Source: Paralichthys olivaceus
Lineage: Eukaryota > Chordata > Actinopteri > Pleuronectiformes > Paralichthyidae
Assembly (NCBI RefSeq): GCF_024713975.1
Contig: NC_091111.1
Coordinates: 7,952,501-8,016,500 of the forward strand
DNA length: 64,000 nt
Direction: 5' to 3'
A program made the translations under genes and the position numbers. The notes beneath the pieces were generated by a model. It was not told the origin of the DNA. It searched no databases and saw nothing but the letters and a program-made list of their open reading frames with translations. Below, in pieces: positions 51,373-62,781 of the stretch (positions are counted from its first letter, which is position 1; every line of letters begins with the position of its first letter).

Positions 51373-51612
51373 TACTTCTATCTTAGTGAGGACATTCATT
51401 GGCATAATGCATTCCCTAGCCCCTTACCCTAACCATCCAAACTAAATGCCTAACCCTAACCCTTAACCTTTACCTGATCTAAACCTAATTCTAACCCTCA
51501 AACCAAGTCTTAACCCCAGAACGATCCATTAAAGGGGGGGGGGGGCTGCCAAAATGTCCTCACTCAGATTAAAGGCTAAAACTGGTCCTCACAAAGATAT
51601 CTGTACAAGAGC
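51370..51612. repeat. Teleost repeat with telomere-like CCCTAA core
   Basis: TAGTGAGGACATTCATTGGC, then degenerate CCCTAA/CCTAAC units (51417-51515), a run of 12 G at 51535-51546, then AATGTCCTCACTCAGA and CTGGTCCTCACAAAG. The outer GAGGAC and GTCCTC words are in inverted orientation. This is a dispersed fish repeat recognised from memory, not a chromosome end. Confidence 0.6.
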
Positions 51613-52194
51613 ACATCAACACACACACACGGCCTCGAAACCACAACTTCAACTCTCAGTGTATTGAAAATGACCAAAATGTGCCTTTAGCTAAAGGACA
51701 TGATGAAACTGGCAGAAAATAGGCAACAGCTCAACAGCTCAACTCTCACAGACTCCCTGCCTCTGCCTCTCTCTCTCTCTTTGCAATTGTGTGTCTGTGT
51801 GTGTTTTCCTGACGAGAGCTGGCAGGTCTGTTCAGTGCTGCTGTTGGGATTTGTAACACGTCAGTCCGTTGGTTTGAGATGAAACTGAGCCTCTCTCGCT
51901 GTGTGATCTCTACCTGCCTGCTCGTGTTGTCAGCCCCCTCCTCGCTCTCTCTCTCAAACACACACACACACACACACACATTCCTACATACTCCAGTGTA
52001 GTGGTCCCAGACCTTTGGACCCCACTGCACATGTACACACATGTTCATGTGCAGGAACACCTCCCCCCCAGCCTAGTATCCTCATCCTTATTAAACCTTG
52101 ACACATAAATTCAAGGGTATGTGGGTGTGTGATATTAGCTGTATGTGTTGGGGGTGGGGAGGGGGTTTAATCTTTATGTAGTGGGGATCTTTCA

Positions 52195-52660
52195 CACAAG
52201 ATCACTCAATTTAAACAGAGCTGGAACACTTTGATGTTCCCAGCCGCTCGCTCTCCGTCTCCCATTCACCCCCCTCTCTAATTTGCTCTGTGTTGCCCCC
52301 CTCTGTGCCCCGGTGATAAGGTGTAATGAGAAATGTTTTCAAAACGGCTCTCACCTACCATGCAGTGATAATTGAGGGTGTGCTTGAAGCAGCCGTGAGA
52401 GGAGAGTGCTCATCCCTGACCGTCGAGGAGAAAGAAGAGGAGAGGAACACTTCACTCCTCGTGAAAAACAGAGAGGGAAATAAATGTGACACATGCTTGC
52501 ATCAAACAAGCCCCTCTCACGGCCCTGCCCTCCTGCAAGACACAAAGTAATGAGGGGAAATGCCATCTTCATTAGTTGCCATTTACAGGGAATTACGGCG
52601 ATGCCTCCTCCAGGCTGTTATTGGTCACGCGCTGACAATGAGCGGCGAGAGCAAGAGAGG
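52195..52660. promoter_or_regulatory. Candidate conserved non-coding element
   Basis: Mixed unique sequence with TACCATGCAGTGATAATTG, AGTAATGAGGGG, TTCATTAGTTGCCATTTAC, AGGGAATTACGGCG and CTGTTATTGGTCACGCG. The last 110 bases look most constrained. Confidence 0.3.
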
Positions 52661-54080
52661 AAAGAGAAGGAAATTTGGGTGGAAGGAGACAGTGTTGGCC
52701 TACATTCATTTAGCAGCAAGGGGGGACGATGCTTCAGGAGCATCAACACCATCAATAAGAGGAACGTGAAGAGATTCAGTTTCAAGAGCAGAGTATAAAC
52801 CAAACAGGAGCCAGAGTGGAAAAGGACAAAATAGAAACAGGAAGGCAAAAGAATCACTTGAATCCAACGGGAGAAGAAGAATGACCATGAACTGGGACGA
52901 AGGAGGTTAAATCTAAAATAACCACATTTCTCAGCTGTGGACAAACTTTACAACCTCATCACATCTCAGCAACATTATGTTGATCTACAAGCCAGCAGAT
53001 TTAAGGTTGCCATTAACGCCACCGCAGCAGAACGTGATATTTTAGGAAACAAAAGAAGTTAAAGAGTATTGAGATAAACCTTCTGAAGATTTTTTAACAT
53101 ATTGCTTCTGTTGAGAGGTCAATAATCACAATATGGTCATTCTGATGAAAGATGCCTGAACATCTTATTAATGTAAATAAAATGAAATCATTGTTTAAGG
53201 ATCAGCTTTCTTCAATCACAAAAAAAAAAAGTTTTCTCATGTTTGTCTAGTTATATGTAGATTTGCAGATAGTTGTTTTTGATAACTTTTGAATACAATG
53301 TCTGCAATTATAATTTCATATAAAACATAACAGAAATCTTGAGGACATGAGCCAAGAGTGGACACAAAGAAAATCTCTAATTCCACTGTATGATCTAGAG
53401 TTTTGATTTCTAATAATAATAATGTGTGTGGAGTGTCTTTTTTAAATTTCCATTCATTTATGTTTTTATTTCTTTTCATAAAACTTTACATGCATGTTTA
53501 TATGCTGCGAAGAAAAATCATGTTAATAGGTAACACACAATTGTCATTTGTATGTTACCAATTGCAACATTTTTTTCAAGGTACTGAATTCCGTAGTTAT
53601 TGACCTGAAAGTTGTCAAATTTGAAATATTAAAGCCTAAAAACAAACCATGTGCAGTTTTCTTTCAAACTATGGGACGTGAAGTCACGTCAGATCACTTA
53701 AACTGAAGAATTAGCAGAAAAACTACAGAGGATGTGACCTCAGTGTCACTCAGCATTATTTCTGTTGTATATGACATTCAGAGTAAATTGCTGAAATAAT
53801 GCAGTGTCTGCAGGGATTAGTGGTTTGATGGAAGACAGAGTGAATAAACTGAATCATCAGCAGGCTGCTCATGACTTCCACAGTGAAGATGATGCTGTAT
53901 TCCTGCAGACCTGAGGGAGGTGTTGAAACAGATTTCCTCCTCTGTCATATTCTCACTCAGCCACATCCAGGTCGGGCCCTCCCTTCACTAAACTGTGACA
54001 TGTGACGACAGCAGAGCGGGAGAGGGTCCGGATTACACAACCCGCTGCCACAACATCACCTCCCTAACAGGATAACACAG
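52661..54080. other. Non-coding DNA, nothing distinctive
   Basis: No exon recognised. A GGATTA word occurs at 54030-54035 and a run of A at 53219-53231. Confidence 0.5.
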
Positions 54081-54084
54081 CATA

Positions 54085-54440
54085 ATAAACTCCATAAAAT
54101 AATCAAACTTATTACAACTCTTAACCCCTGTTTAATACTTTCTCGGCTTACGTGTGCTGGCATCCGCCGCTCATTGAGCCACAAAAGAGAATAATGTTCT
54201 CAGACTTGGAGAACACAGGACAGCAGCTTGTGGTGCCTTAATATTGGCTTTAATTGGATTTGTAAATTATGTGGCCAAATTAACACTTTCTATGGCTCGG
54301 TTACTTATAGCGGGATGTGTGGAAGGGAAGAAAAAAAGAAGTGAAAGTCTTAAAGTTAATTAATCGTCTGTGGCCTCGGCTTAATTAAAGTTTCCCAGTG
54401 TTTGTAGTTAATGGGTGGATTGGTGGAACAATGGTGGGAA
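54085..54440. promoter_or_regulatory. Candidate conserved non-coding element rich in homeodomain sites
   Basis: Contains AAAATAATCAAACTTATTAC, TTGGCTTTAATTGGATTTG, AATTATGTGG, AAAGTTAATTAATCGTC and GGCTTAATTAAAG in unique sequence, ending before a CA array. This is the densest cluster of TAAT words downstream of otx2. Confidence 0.4.
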
Positions 54441-54498
54441 TGCCCCCTGCTACCTTCAGAGGGAGTCCTCAGAGGGGACAGATTTCAGAGCCGCTGAT

Positions 54499-54500
<2 letters not shown>

Positions 54501-54585
<85 letters not shown>
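54501..54585. repeat. Long (AC)n microsatellite
   Basis: Uninterrupted 85-base AC array. Confidence 0.95.
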
Positions 54586-54588
<3 letters not shown>

Positions 54589-54589
54589 C

Positions 54590-56080
54590 AGATGCTTGCA
54601 CATGGTCCACAAGTGCACACATTTGTACGTAAGCACACACACTCACAGGAGAGTCATCTTCAAACTCCACTGTCACGTATACCCATTACTCCCATTGAGG
54701 GTTTCACATTAATTAGCTGGGATCAAAACCTACAAATCCCTCCAGAGAGAATTCAACTGTATTGCTTAAACCCTGCCTCCGGCATCTATGCTACATCCCC
54801 TGACACACACACTCACACACACTGAGCATGGCCGCATAAAACTGCATGGGAGCTGCCGGGCGAGAGAGAGAGAACTGCTGGGCTCCTGCTTCTTTCCACA
54901 CTGTGCAGAATGTCCTGAACGTGATATGGTGCACGGTCCTGAGTTAACACTGTGATAATCTGATTTGACACAAATCAATTTAGAAACACACCATTCGAAC
55001 ACAGTATCACCTGAAATTACTATTATAGTCTTCTGAATGGATTTCGACACAAGACCCCTCCTCAGAACAAGTCCTGGATATTAGGAGACGAAACAACCCA
55101 CTCGCCGGCTTTATCTTTAAACGTGTCAACACACCAGGACGTATCAGTGTCTTTACATTCCCTCCCTACAGAATATCAGTTACAGAACCTTGATTCTTCT
55201 GCCTGGATAACATGATGTGTGCTTGAAGTGTCAGTGGAAGTTCTCGTCATGTCAGGTGATATAATGCTTTAGTCGTACAGCACTGACATGAATAAACTAA
55301 CAAATGTTACACCAGTGTTTCTGGGCTCAACCATCAAGTCTCTCTTGCCTCTGTGTTTCTTCCTCATTACAACAGTGGGGCTCAGTATAGAGAACAAACC
55401 TCTACGAAACCAAACATCAGATATAATAGATATCAATTCCAAAAATATTTCATCAAGATTCATGAATGACCAGAGAAATCAGCGACAATGTTGAAAAACA
55501 CACTTTTCCCAAGAAATAAATCTGCTAATTTAGAAAATATTCATACAATAAAACATTTCTCCAATATTTTCCAAAATGCTAATGCTAATAATAGATCTTA
55601 AGGAGCTCCAGGTCTCCATAGCCATGGGGATGTGCCAGCTTTGCATTGTCCTCAGAGGAAAATAACTAAATTTCAACATGTATTATAATTAACTTGTTTA
55701 AAGTCTCTTCTATAGTTTCAGCGTGCTTTTAGTTTTCTCCCTCCTGTGCTTTGGAAAAGATTGAATGTGATGTGTAAGTGAGACAACACTGAAATAAGCT
55801 TCATAATCGTTGAAAAAGCAAAACCCCTCTACTGCAGTGAAACAATTCCTGAACAAACTCGTGAATAACGTCGCTCTCAGCAGCTCTTTCAGACGACATC
55901 CTGAATTCTTCTGCGAGGGGACAAACTCAAGTCCTTTAAATTGCTAGGCGTTCTGTAATTTTACACGTCTCATCACAAGTGCAGCTGCCAAAACTGCTCA
56001 TTACAACGCTTGATTATTGTAAAGAGGTGATGCAACTCAAAGCAACCTCACCAGGGCCTGCAGTCAGTCTCGGAGCCGGT
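54590..56080. other. Non-coding DNA between otx2 elements and the peli2 3' end
   Basis: No exon recognised. A small unique block at 55590-55680 (AATGCTAATGCTAATAAT, then GTCTCCATAGCCATGGGG) may be regulatory. The rest is AT-rich. Confidence 0.4.
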
Positions 56081-56085
56081 AGACA

Positions 56086-56099
56086 GCGCCCTCTGCTGG
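56086..56099 (-). promoter_or_regulatory. CTCF motif, consensus match, reverse orientation
   Basis: The minus strand reads CCAGCAGAGGGCGC, which fits CCASYAGRKGGCRS at all 14 positions. It lies about 105 bases beyond the candidate peli2 polyadenylation signal and points toward otx2, convergent with the motifs at 18.26-18.34 kb. Confidence 0.55.
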
Positions 56100-56204
56100 A
56101 AGAGAAGTCCACCTTGCTTTTGGCTTCATTTAAATACAATGAAATGTACGTTATTATAGAGACAAAACAGCCAGAGAACAGAGTAGGTTTAACTTTTTAA
56201 CAGG

Positions 56205-56210
56205 TTTATT
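56205..56210 (-). terminator. peli2: Candidate polyadenylation signal of peli2
   Basis: In the gene direction the sequence reads GTCAATAAACCTGTTAAAAA, a typical end-of-transcript arrangement. The link to peli2 rests on the absence of any other minus-strand gene upstream. Confidence 0.4.
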
Positions 56211-57077
56211 GACATGTGTATAGCGATTGTCTGTGCACCGGACAATTACAGGAGAATATGATATAAAATAATAGAAAATAGCTGTACAAAACACAGATGT
56301 ATTTAAAGGAATGCATTGTTAACTGTGAGGTTTTGCCCTGTAGAAGAAGTGTCGGCTACTTAGTTGAAGAGAATGAGGTTTTATCATGTGAAATGAAGCT
56401 CAATCGATAGATATAATAAATCAACAGAAGGTTAAGGACGAGCTAATGATGTTACTGGTGGTGTTAAACAACCTGATGCCACGCTAAAATACATAATTGC
56501 TTCTGACTCTTTCACTAAACTCTAAAAAAACTAATTTTAAAAAAGGCAAATTGCATATGGACACCTGTAACCCAGAGGGTTTTGAAGAAAAGAATAAAGC
56601 AAAGGAGAAGTGAAAGAAGAGTGAGCTGAACAAGAAGCCAATGAGGGTGCTGCGACGCTTCTTCCATCCACATGCCAATGTTTTACATTAACTGTTGTAT
56701 ACATCATGTTCCAAAGCAGGATTCACTGGATTTGGCGTGCGTAGTAAAGGGCAGCTGATACAGATATTTGTCATTGCCTTATACTGCAGTAAGACCCGTA
56801 TGTGACTGAACCTGCGGTGATCTGTCTCTTCCCTGTTCTCACATCGGTTCTGTTACACAGAATGAATCTTGCTGTTTTTTTTAACATTTAGTCTCAAAGT
56901 GTCTTCTACCTTCAGGCGTTGCCCGCCGTGAATCTGAAATCACCAATCCTGAGCGACAGTAATTATCAACACTGCGTCAGTTGTCCGCCGCATTCAGCTG
57001 AGCTTAACTCTTGTATTTAGATTTTCACATGGAAAATACAGTGGAAAGCGTGAGTTGTATCACTGTTGGTGGAAATC

Positions 57078-57334
57078 AGAGTGTATATAAAGATGGAGGA
57101 CATGACAGCTCCACCAAAAGTGAAGCCAAAGCACCTTGATCGCTGTAGATGGGTCTCGTCACACATATATGAATGTGAAGCGAAAACAGTGGGTCAAAGT
57201 TCCCCAAATGTGAACTCCATGTGAAGCTCTGGCTTCAAATGCACAAGAGACCAGCGTTCATACCCGGGATATTCTGACTCCCTTTCTGGATATTGAAGGA
57301 TGTGGAGACCAACGTCCATCTTTATTTACAGTCT
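57078..57334. mobile_element. MITE-like element with 20-bp terminal inverted repeats
   Basis: The left end AGAGTGTATATAAAGATGGA and the reverse complement of the right end AGACTGTAAATAAAGATGGA match at 18 of 20 positions. The interior has no coding frame. The motif with a nearby CAGTCTATGG is a very common fish repeat. It lies in the inferred peli2 3' UTR. Confidence 0.65.
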
Positions 57335-59962
57335 ATGGTCTAAATACAAAGTGTAAACACGCGTTGACGTGGACATCCCTCTGCAGTGAATTGGTTTTGG
57401 TGAAAATTTTAGCATAGTAGTACAAAGTGGGATTTGATGGTTCTCATTCACAAATGTCACACATCTATCAAGTATGAGGATTTTTTTTTTCAGGCTCTAT
57501 GTCTTTGTTTCTTTTGAAGACATCTTCCAAAAAATAAAAAATAAACCCTTAACTAAAATGCTGCAGTTTTGACAGACGAGTAAGTGGAAGACATCTTGGT
57601 CTGCAACAAACCCTCTCAGCTTGAATAACAGGTTGGCAATCCACCGTGCAAAGTTTTTGGAGTACGTGTCTGTGTAGTGTACATACTGTATGTGGACGTT
57701 CAGCACATGCAAGCAAGACACAAATTCCACGTGAGTGTGTGTGTGTGTTATCAATTATACGTCTTCCACACTTGAGGCTATTATTGAAATCATCAGACTC
57801 TTTTGAGCTAGTTCACCAGGCTACACCATAATATTCAGTTACAAAAATAGTATCACAATATAGACCATTCAATATGAGCACCAGGGAAGGCTTAACATAG
57901 CCTGAGTATTTGGCTACATTCATTGTCTGGGCAATGTTTTATGGTAGCAGTGTGTTAACGTGTGTTTGTCGGACACAGTGTTGGCAACGTTTTTTTCTCA
58001 CTCACAAGCTCTCCTACATCTACCACACGATAATATTCGGAAACATACAGAACTTTGCTTACACTGAGTAACAACGGTTAACTAAAACCAATTATCTGTT
58101 AGAAAAATAGTTGTTTTTTTTTCATTTCAACACTGAACATCTAAAAGAATTCCTCCCGCTCCCCCAGATAAATCCCGCCCCCCATTTCCTAACAAAATAG
58201 TTTTCTTTGAAATAAACAAACAAAAAAAAGGTTTTCTTTTGAGGTTATGCAAGGTCAAACCGCTCAGACGCTCCGTCACATTAACGTAGACCCTGTTGAT
58301 CAGAATTCAATAACCAGAAGTGTGTTCGATTTCATTTAACAACACAAAATGCTTGTTTGTGATGACTAGTCCTGATTTCTGTCAGCATCAAGTGGCTGCT
58401 TCATGTATTTGAAATGTTTTTGTCTTTTGGATTGGGTCTCCACAGTGGATCCCCATCCACATATTGGCATGAGCTTTGTGCTGTTCCTGACTTAAACCCT
58501 GCAGCCATCCTGCTCTACCACTTGATCCATGGCTCCCCCTGCTTGATGCATTTCAAATGAGTATTAAAACAAATGTCACATATTTTTTCACTGATTCAGT
58601 TGCTCGTCTTTAAAATTTCAGCCTTTGGTTACATCACACTTATTTAAGATACCTGGTCTACGACCCCATGTAGACATAAAATTAATAGTTGTATCGAACA
58701 CGCCTCTGGTTGAGCCCTTAACCTGGAATCCATTTCAGTCTTGTTATATGTGACCAGCGCTGACACAACACTTGGCTAAACATAGCACAACATTTAGCTT
58801 ATCTATGGGAGTGCGTTTATTGCTATAGGGGGTTATGAAGTGGCGTTTACCCAGTTTTATTCCCAGCCTTTGTTTATCCTTTGTCTGCTCGATAATCTCG
58901 ATAAGACATGTCCTTACACAGCATGAAGTGCTCCCTCTGGTGCTTCAGTGCTAATCAAGAGTCTGCAGGTTTTAATTCAAAGCTAATGGTAAACAGGGGG
59001 TCTCGTTTATGGCGGGCCTGTGCATAGTTGTCACAATAAACAGATATTTGAATACAAACAATGAAAACTGTTTAAAAAATGTGCTGGTTGTAACAGTGGT
59101 TAATCCTTTTCTCTTGATCCCTCGGACATTTAACACATTCACCACAGCCTGTTGAGTGCAGCTATGAATAGGAATCAGCTGGCCATTCAGAAGGTGAGTG
59201 AGGAAGTCAGAATGCAAACGAGTGCAAATGAAGGCGAAGGTGGTTGGATATTAAATCTGAAAGTGGAGACTACGATTTCAGAATTCATGTTTGGCTGAGT
59301 GAGAAAACACACAACCACATTAAAACACTGTTTTTTCCTTATGTGAAAAAAAGCTAATTGTCAATTCCTACATGGTTTCTGGAAGAAATGTCTGAATGTT
59401 TCATATGAAATGTGTAATTACTTGAGACATGGATCATCTTTTAAAAAGATGCATAAATTACATGACTGAAATACAACAATGATGGTTTTAATATCACATT
59501 TTTTTACAAATTTATGAAGAAATCTATATTTATGGGTGGAAAATGGCTCAAAACCAAGTGTTTCAAACTGTTTTGGACCTTGCAGAGTTGTTTCTGGGTA
59601 AATCAGCTTGTGAGGCGTTGATTTGAAATAAAAACCAGCAGACTCTTGAATGACAGCGAAGAGGACATCAGGTAGTTTAGAATAAATACTGTTCACATGA
59701 CAGTATTGATTATTCTGCCACTATCCTCATCATCGTATACCAATTAACAGAGACTGAAGGATAAACAAGACACAGGATTCTTCAGCTCCGAGCTGCGTTC
59801 ACTGACAACGTAGAATACTGACTGCAGAACACTTATGCTTTAATAACGCGAAAATGACGTTAAGCACTCCAACTTAATTACCTTTTCATACTGACCAATA
59901 TTTGAGACATGAATGAACCTTGGGGCGTCGTTCGGTTGCTGTTATAGTGGTTGCTGTGGCGA

Positions 59963-62781
59963 CTAGTCGATGGGGCCCTGGAAGATGAGCCGCGTCCAGC
60001 CGGGGCAGCTGAGGGCAGTGGAGCAGAAGGGGCAGACGGGTCTGAAGGCGTGGGTCCCGTGGGGCAGTGGGGTCTCTGCCCAGTACCTGACTGTCTTCTC
60101 TGAGCAGACGTGACCACAGGGAACAAAACCGTGAGTAGGAGAGCCGGCGTCAACATACACAGCAGGCTCACAGCCCAGCCACAGGGGCACGTAGGGACCC
60201 ACACTCCTGCACAGGGGACATTCTCGGCGGGTTGTAGAGCCCTCGCCCTCCCCTGGTTCCTCCTCCCTCTCAGATCTCTGGCCCCAGTCGTGGCGTCCAT
60301 GGACATGGCCGCAAGTGAGGTAGACCCAGGGCTGACGTTCTTCAAGGCTGCAGAAAAACATCAAGATTTTAGTCAGAGGACGTTAGTTAGTTAGCATGAA
60401 GTATAAATCATAATCCACTGTATGAACAATCACTACGGATCGTGGCCCCCACCTGTGGCTGCGTGGGAGGCTGGGGAAGGCGAGTGTACTGAGGCCGACA
60501 GGACACTGGGGCCTGGAAGCATTAAGCTCCTGTCGAAGTGCTTCCAGATGACGCAGAGTGGGGGCACGCATGAGCCCCTCACCCGTACGCCACAGCAGGG
60601 TGGCACCGCACAGGTCAACCAGGGAACCGTCTCGTAGTGCGCTGCTCTCCCCCTCTGCCTGGAAACAGGGACACACACACAAACCAAAAAATAAACCTCA
60701 CACAACCTTCATGGGTCAAAAAGAGATATGGACGTGGCAACCAAAACAGTGGTGACTCACCAGTTTGCCCCGGCTGGGTCCGGAGCGTGTTTCCCGCAGG
60801 GCATAGACATCACCGCAGACAGAGATCTCCCTCCACAGCCCCTGCTTCGGCTCCTCTGGAAACCCCTCTGGATGCATCACTAGCACCCCGTTGGTGGTCA
60901 AACCATCCATGTGTCCATCAGGGTTTTTCCATTTGGTTGCTTTTTCCTGTGGTGGCACAGACGTGAGGACATATGAATGATACATGATGTTATATAACAT
61001 TTAGCTCAGAAGTTCCAAAACGTTTTAGCCTAGAGACTTAGGAGACCAATATTGAGAGGATATTGATATAGTGCTATAAATTAACCTGCTGCCACTGACA
61101 CTATATGACTAATATTTCGAAATCACCTCAGGGGTCAGGTGGGGACAAAGAATATCACAGGGTTGATAAAATATTATTATTAATTTGCATGGTTTTATCT
61201 TAGATTGAAATACTTATTTTTTTTAAATCTTTTATAACAATTATGACTAAAATATGCAATTCAAAATGGTTTTCAATTGTAATTGATTTACAGAAATCAT
61301 ATCAAGAGTGGTCGTGAACCCTAGTTTGGGAACCATATATCCAAAAATAAGTTTGACACCTTGAGTTTGTCAATATTTCAAACAGCTGCAAACCTGATTC
61401 CAAAAATACACCTCTTATCAGATACCTCTATTGGCTGGAATATCAGTGTACTCACTCCTAGGAAGATATTTTTGGAGGAGTCGAAGCCTGCGGCGTAAAT
61501 GCGTGCAGTGTAGGGTGGGCTGCGTTCGCACACGACTCTACAGGCAAAACGTGAGATCGTGCTGGGAGCAATGGAGGGGTCCTCCCCCTCCTTCCCCCCT
61601 CCGGAGGTGTCTGTCACCACAAAGTCGATGGGACTTTCTGTGGAGCGTCCGATCTGCGGGGGGGGGGCAAACGCAGAGAAGCACTTTGTAAATAAAATGT
61701 ATCAAAACAAATGATTATTGAAGTGATATTCAGAATTGATAGTTGTACATTCTGTATTAATATACTGATGATGATGACTGTAGCTTTTAATGCTGTGGGT
61801 AATTTGATTAAAAGAATCATTGTTTTCTGAAAACTAAATAAATCTGTGATAATATTATATGAACAAAACCTGGTGTATAAAAATAGACTTTCATGGAGAT
61901 TTTCCACACAACACTTTTTACTTCTTGACGGATCAGAACCAAAATAATCTACTGACAGAAAAACTGCTTTGATGACATTACATAACATCTTATTTTGGGA
62001 GAAAAACAGCATGTGATAAGAAATTTGAGATGATTTTTATTGTAACAGTACTGACTATTATTCAAGAATGTAAAATGTTTGACCCTGTTGTTTTGAGTTT
62101 CTCAATGTGTTACCTGGAACATGTCTGTGTTGTTGTCATGGCAGTACTCCACCACCACTGTCTGGTTGCGAGACAAGGTGAAAGAAATGCTGTGCTGCCC
62201 CCTGCTGTGTACGGCCTGCAACAACAACAACAACAGCAAGCCGGATGAGTGGATGACCTCATCTTCTGGAACAGTATTTTATCTCTCTTCACAATCCATA
62301 CACTCCACGAAAAACAAAACTGAAGATCATTAAAATACTGTCAATTCATATATGTAAAAAAAAGTCATGTTATGTTATATGTGGTAGTAGCATGTCACAA
62401 TGACCGCGTGATGGTAAAAACCCGTCTTAAACTATTTTTCATGTTACTTCATCATGTTTCTGTCCACATTTATGGATGCAGACATGCACACACACACACG
62501 CACAGAAAATGACAGACCACACACACACACACACACACACCAGTTGTCATGCTTAGTCATCCATCCTCTGGCCCATTTAGTAGAGACAAGGGAGTCACAG
62601 GAAGGAAGCAAATGCTACATGCTGATAAAAGACACACCATCACACATGTACCTTGCTGTCCTGTGGCGTGTTGAGGATGTGCACTGCGCTGGGTTTGACA
62701 CCGTTGGCCTTGGCCCTTCGGTACAGAGCGAAGCGACTCTTTCTGCGCCCCCGGTCTCCGCTTGGAAGAGAACCATTGTAC
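59963..62781 (-). CDS. peli2: Pellino 2 E3 ubiquitin ligase, partial (5' end outside window)
   Basis: Six exons in transcript order: 62781-62652, 62215-62114, 61653-61456, 60946-60761, 60658-60453, 60347-59963. All are GT-AG and phase-consistent, encoding 401 residues plus the stop. The first coding exon (about 25-30 residues) is beyond the right edge. The sequence opens in the FHA-like domain (YNGSLPSGDRGRRKSRFALY) and ends with the Pellino RING-like region, keeping CGHVHG, CPLC, PCGHVC and CPFC ligands and the terminal LIFQGPID. KNPDGHMDGLTTNG and CGDVY-LRETRS point to PELI2 among the paralogues, as does the otx2 neighbourhood. Pellinos bind phosphorylated IRAKs through the FHA-like domain and attach ubiquitin downstream of Toll/IL-1 receptors in the cytosol. 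A Glu/Gly-rich stretch before RRECPLC is about nine residues longer than I recall in human PELI2. Confidence 0.93.

Larger units (their letters stand above)
56190..59962 (-). other. peli2: peli2 3' UTR (extent inferred)
   Basis: There are 3.8 kb of minus-strand sequence after the peli2 stop without exons, up to a good AATAAA (plus-strand TTTATT at 56205-56210). The tract contains a TIR-flanked element at 57078-57334. Nearer signals could give shorter isoforms. Confidence 0.35.

Noticed and set aside
51417..51515. Telomeric CCCTAA-like repeats suggesting a chromosome end
   Set aside because: Units are degenerate and embedded in a dispersed repeat, with peli2 continuing to the right.
59878..60345. 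Open frame of 155 codons on the minus strand over the last peli2 exon
   Set aside because: It is a frame-shifted shadow; the true Pellino frame ends LIFQGPID at 59963.
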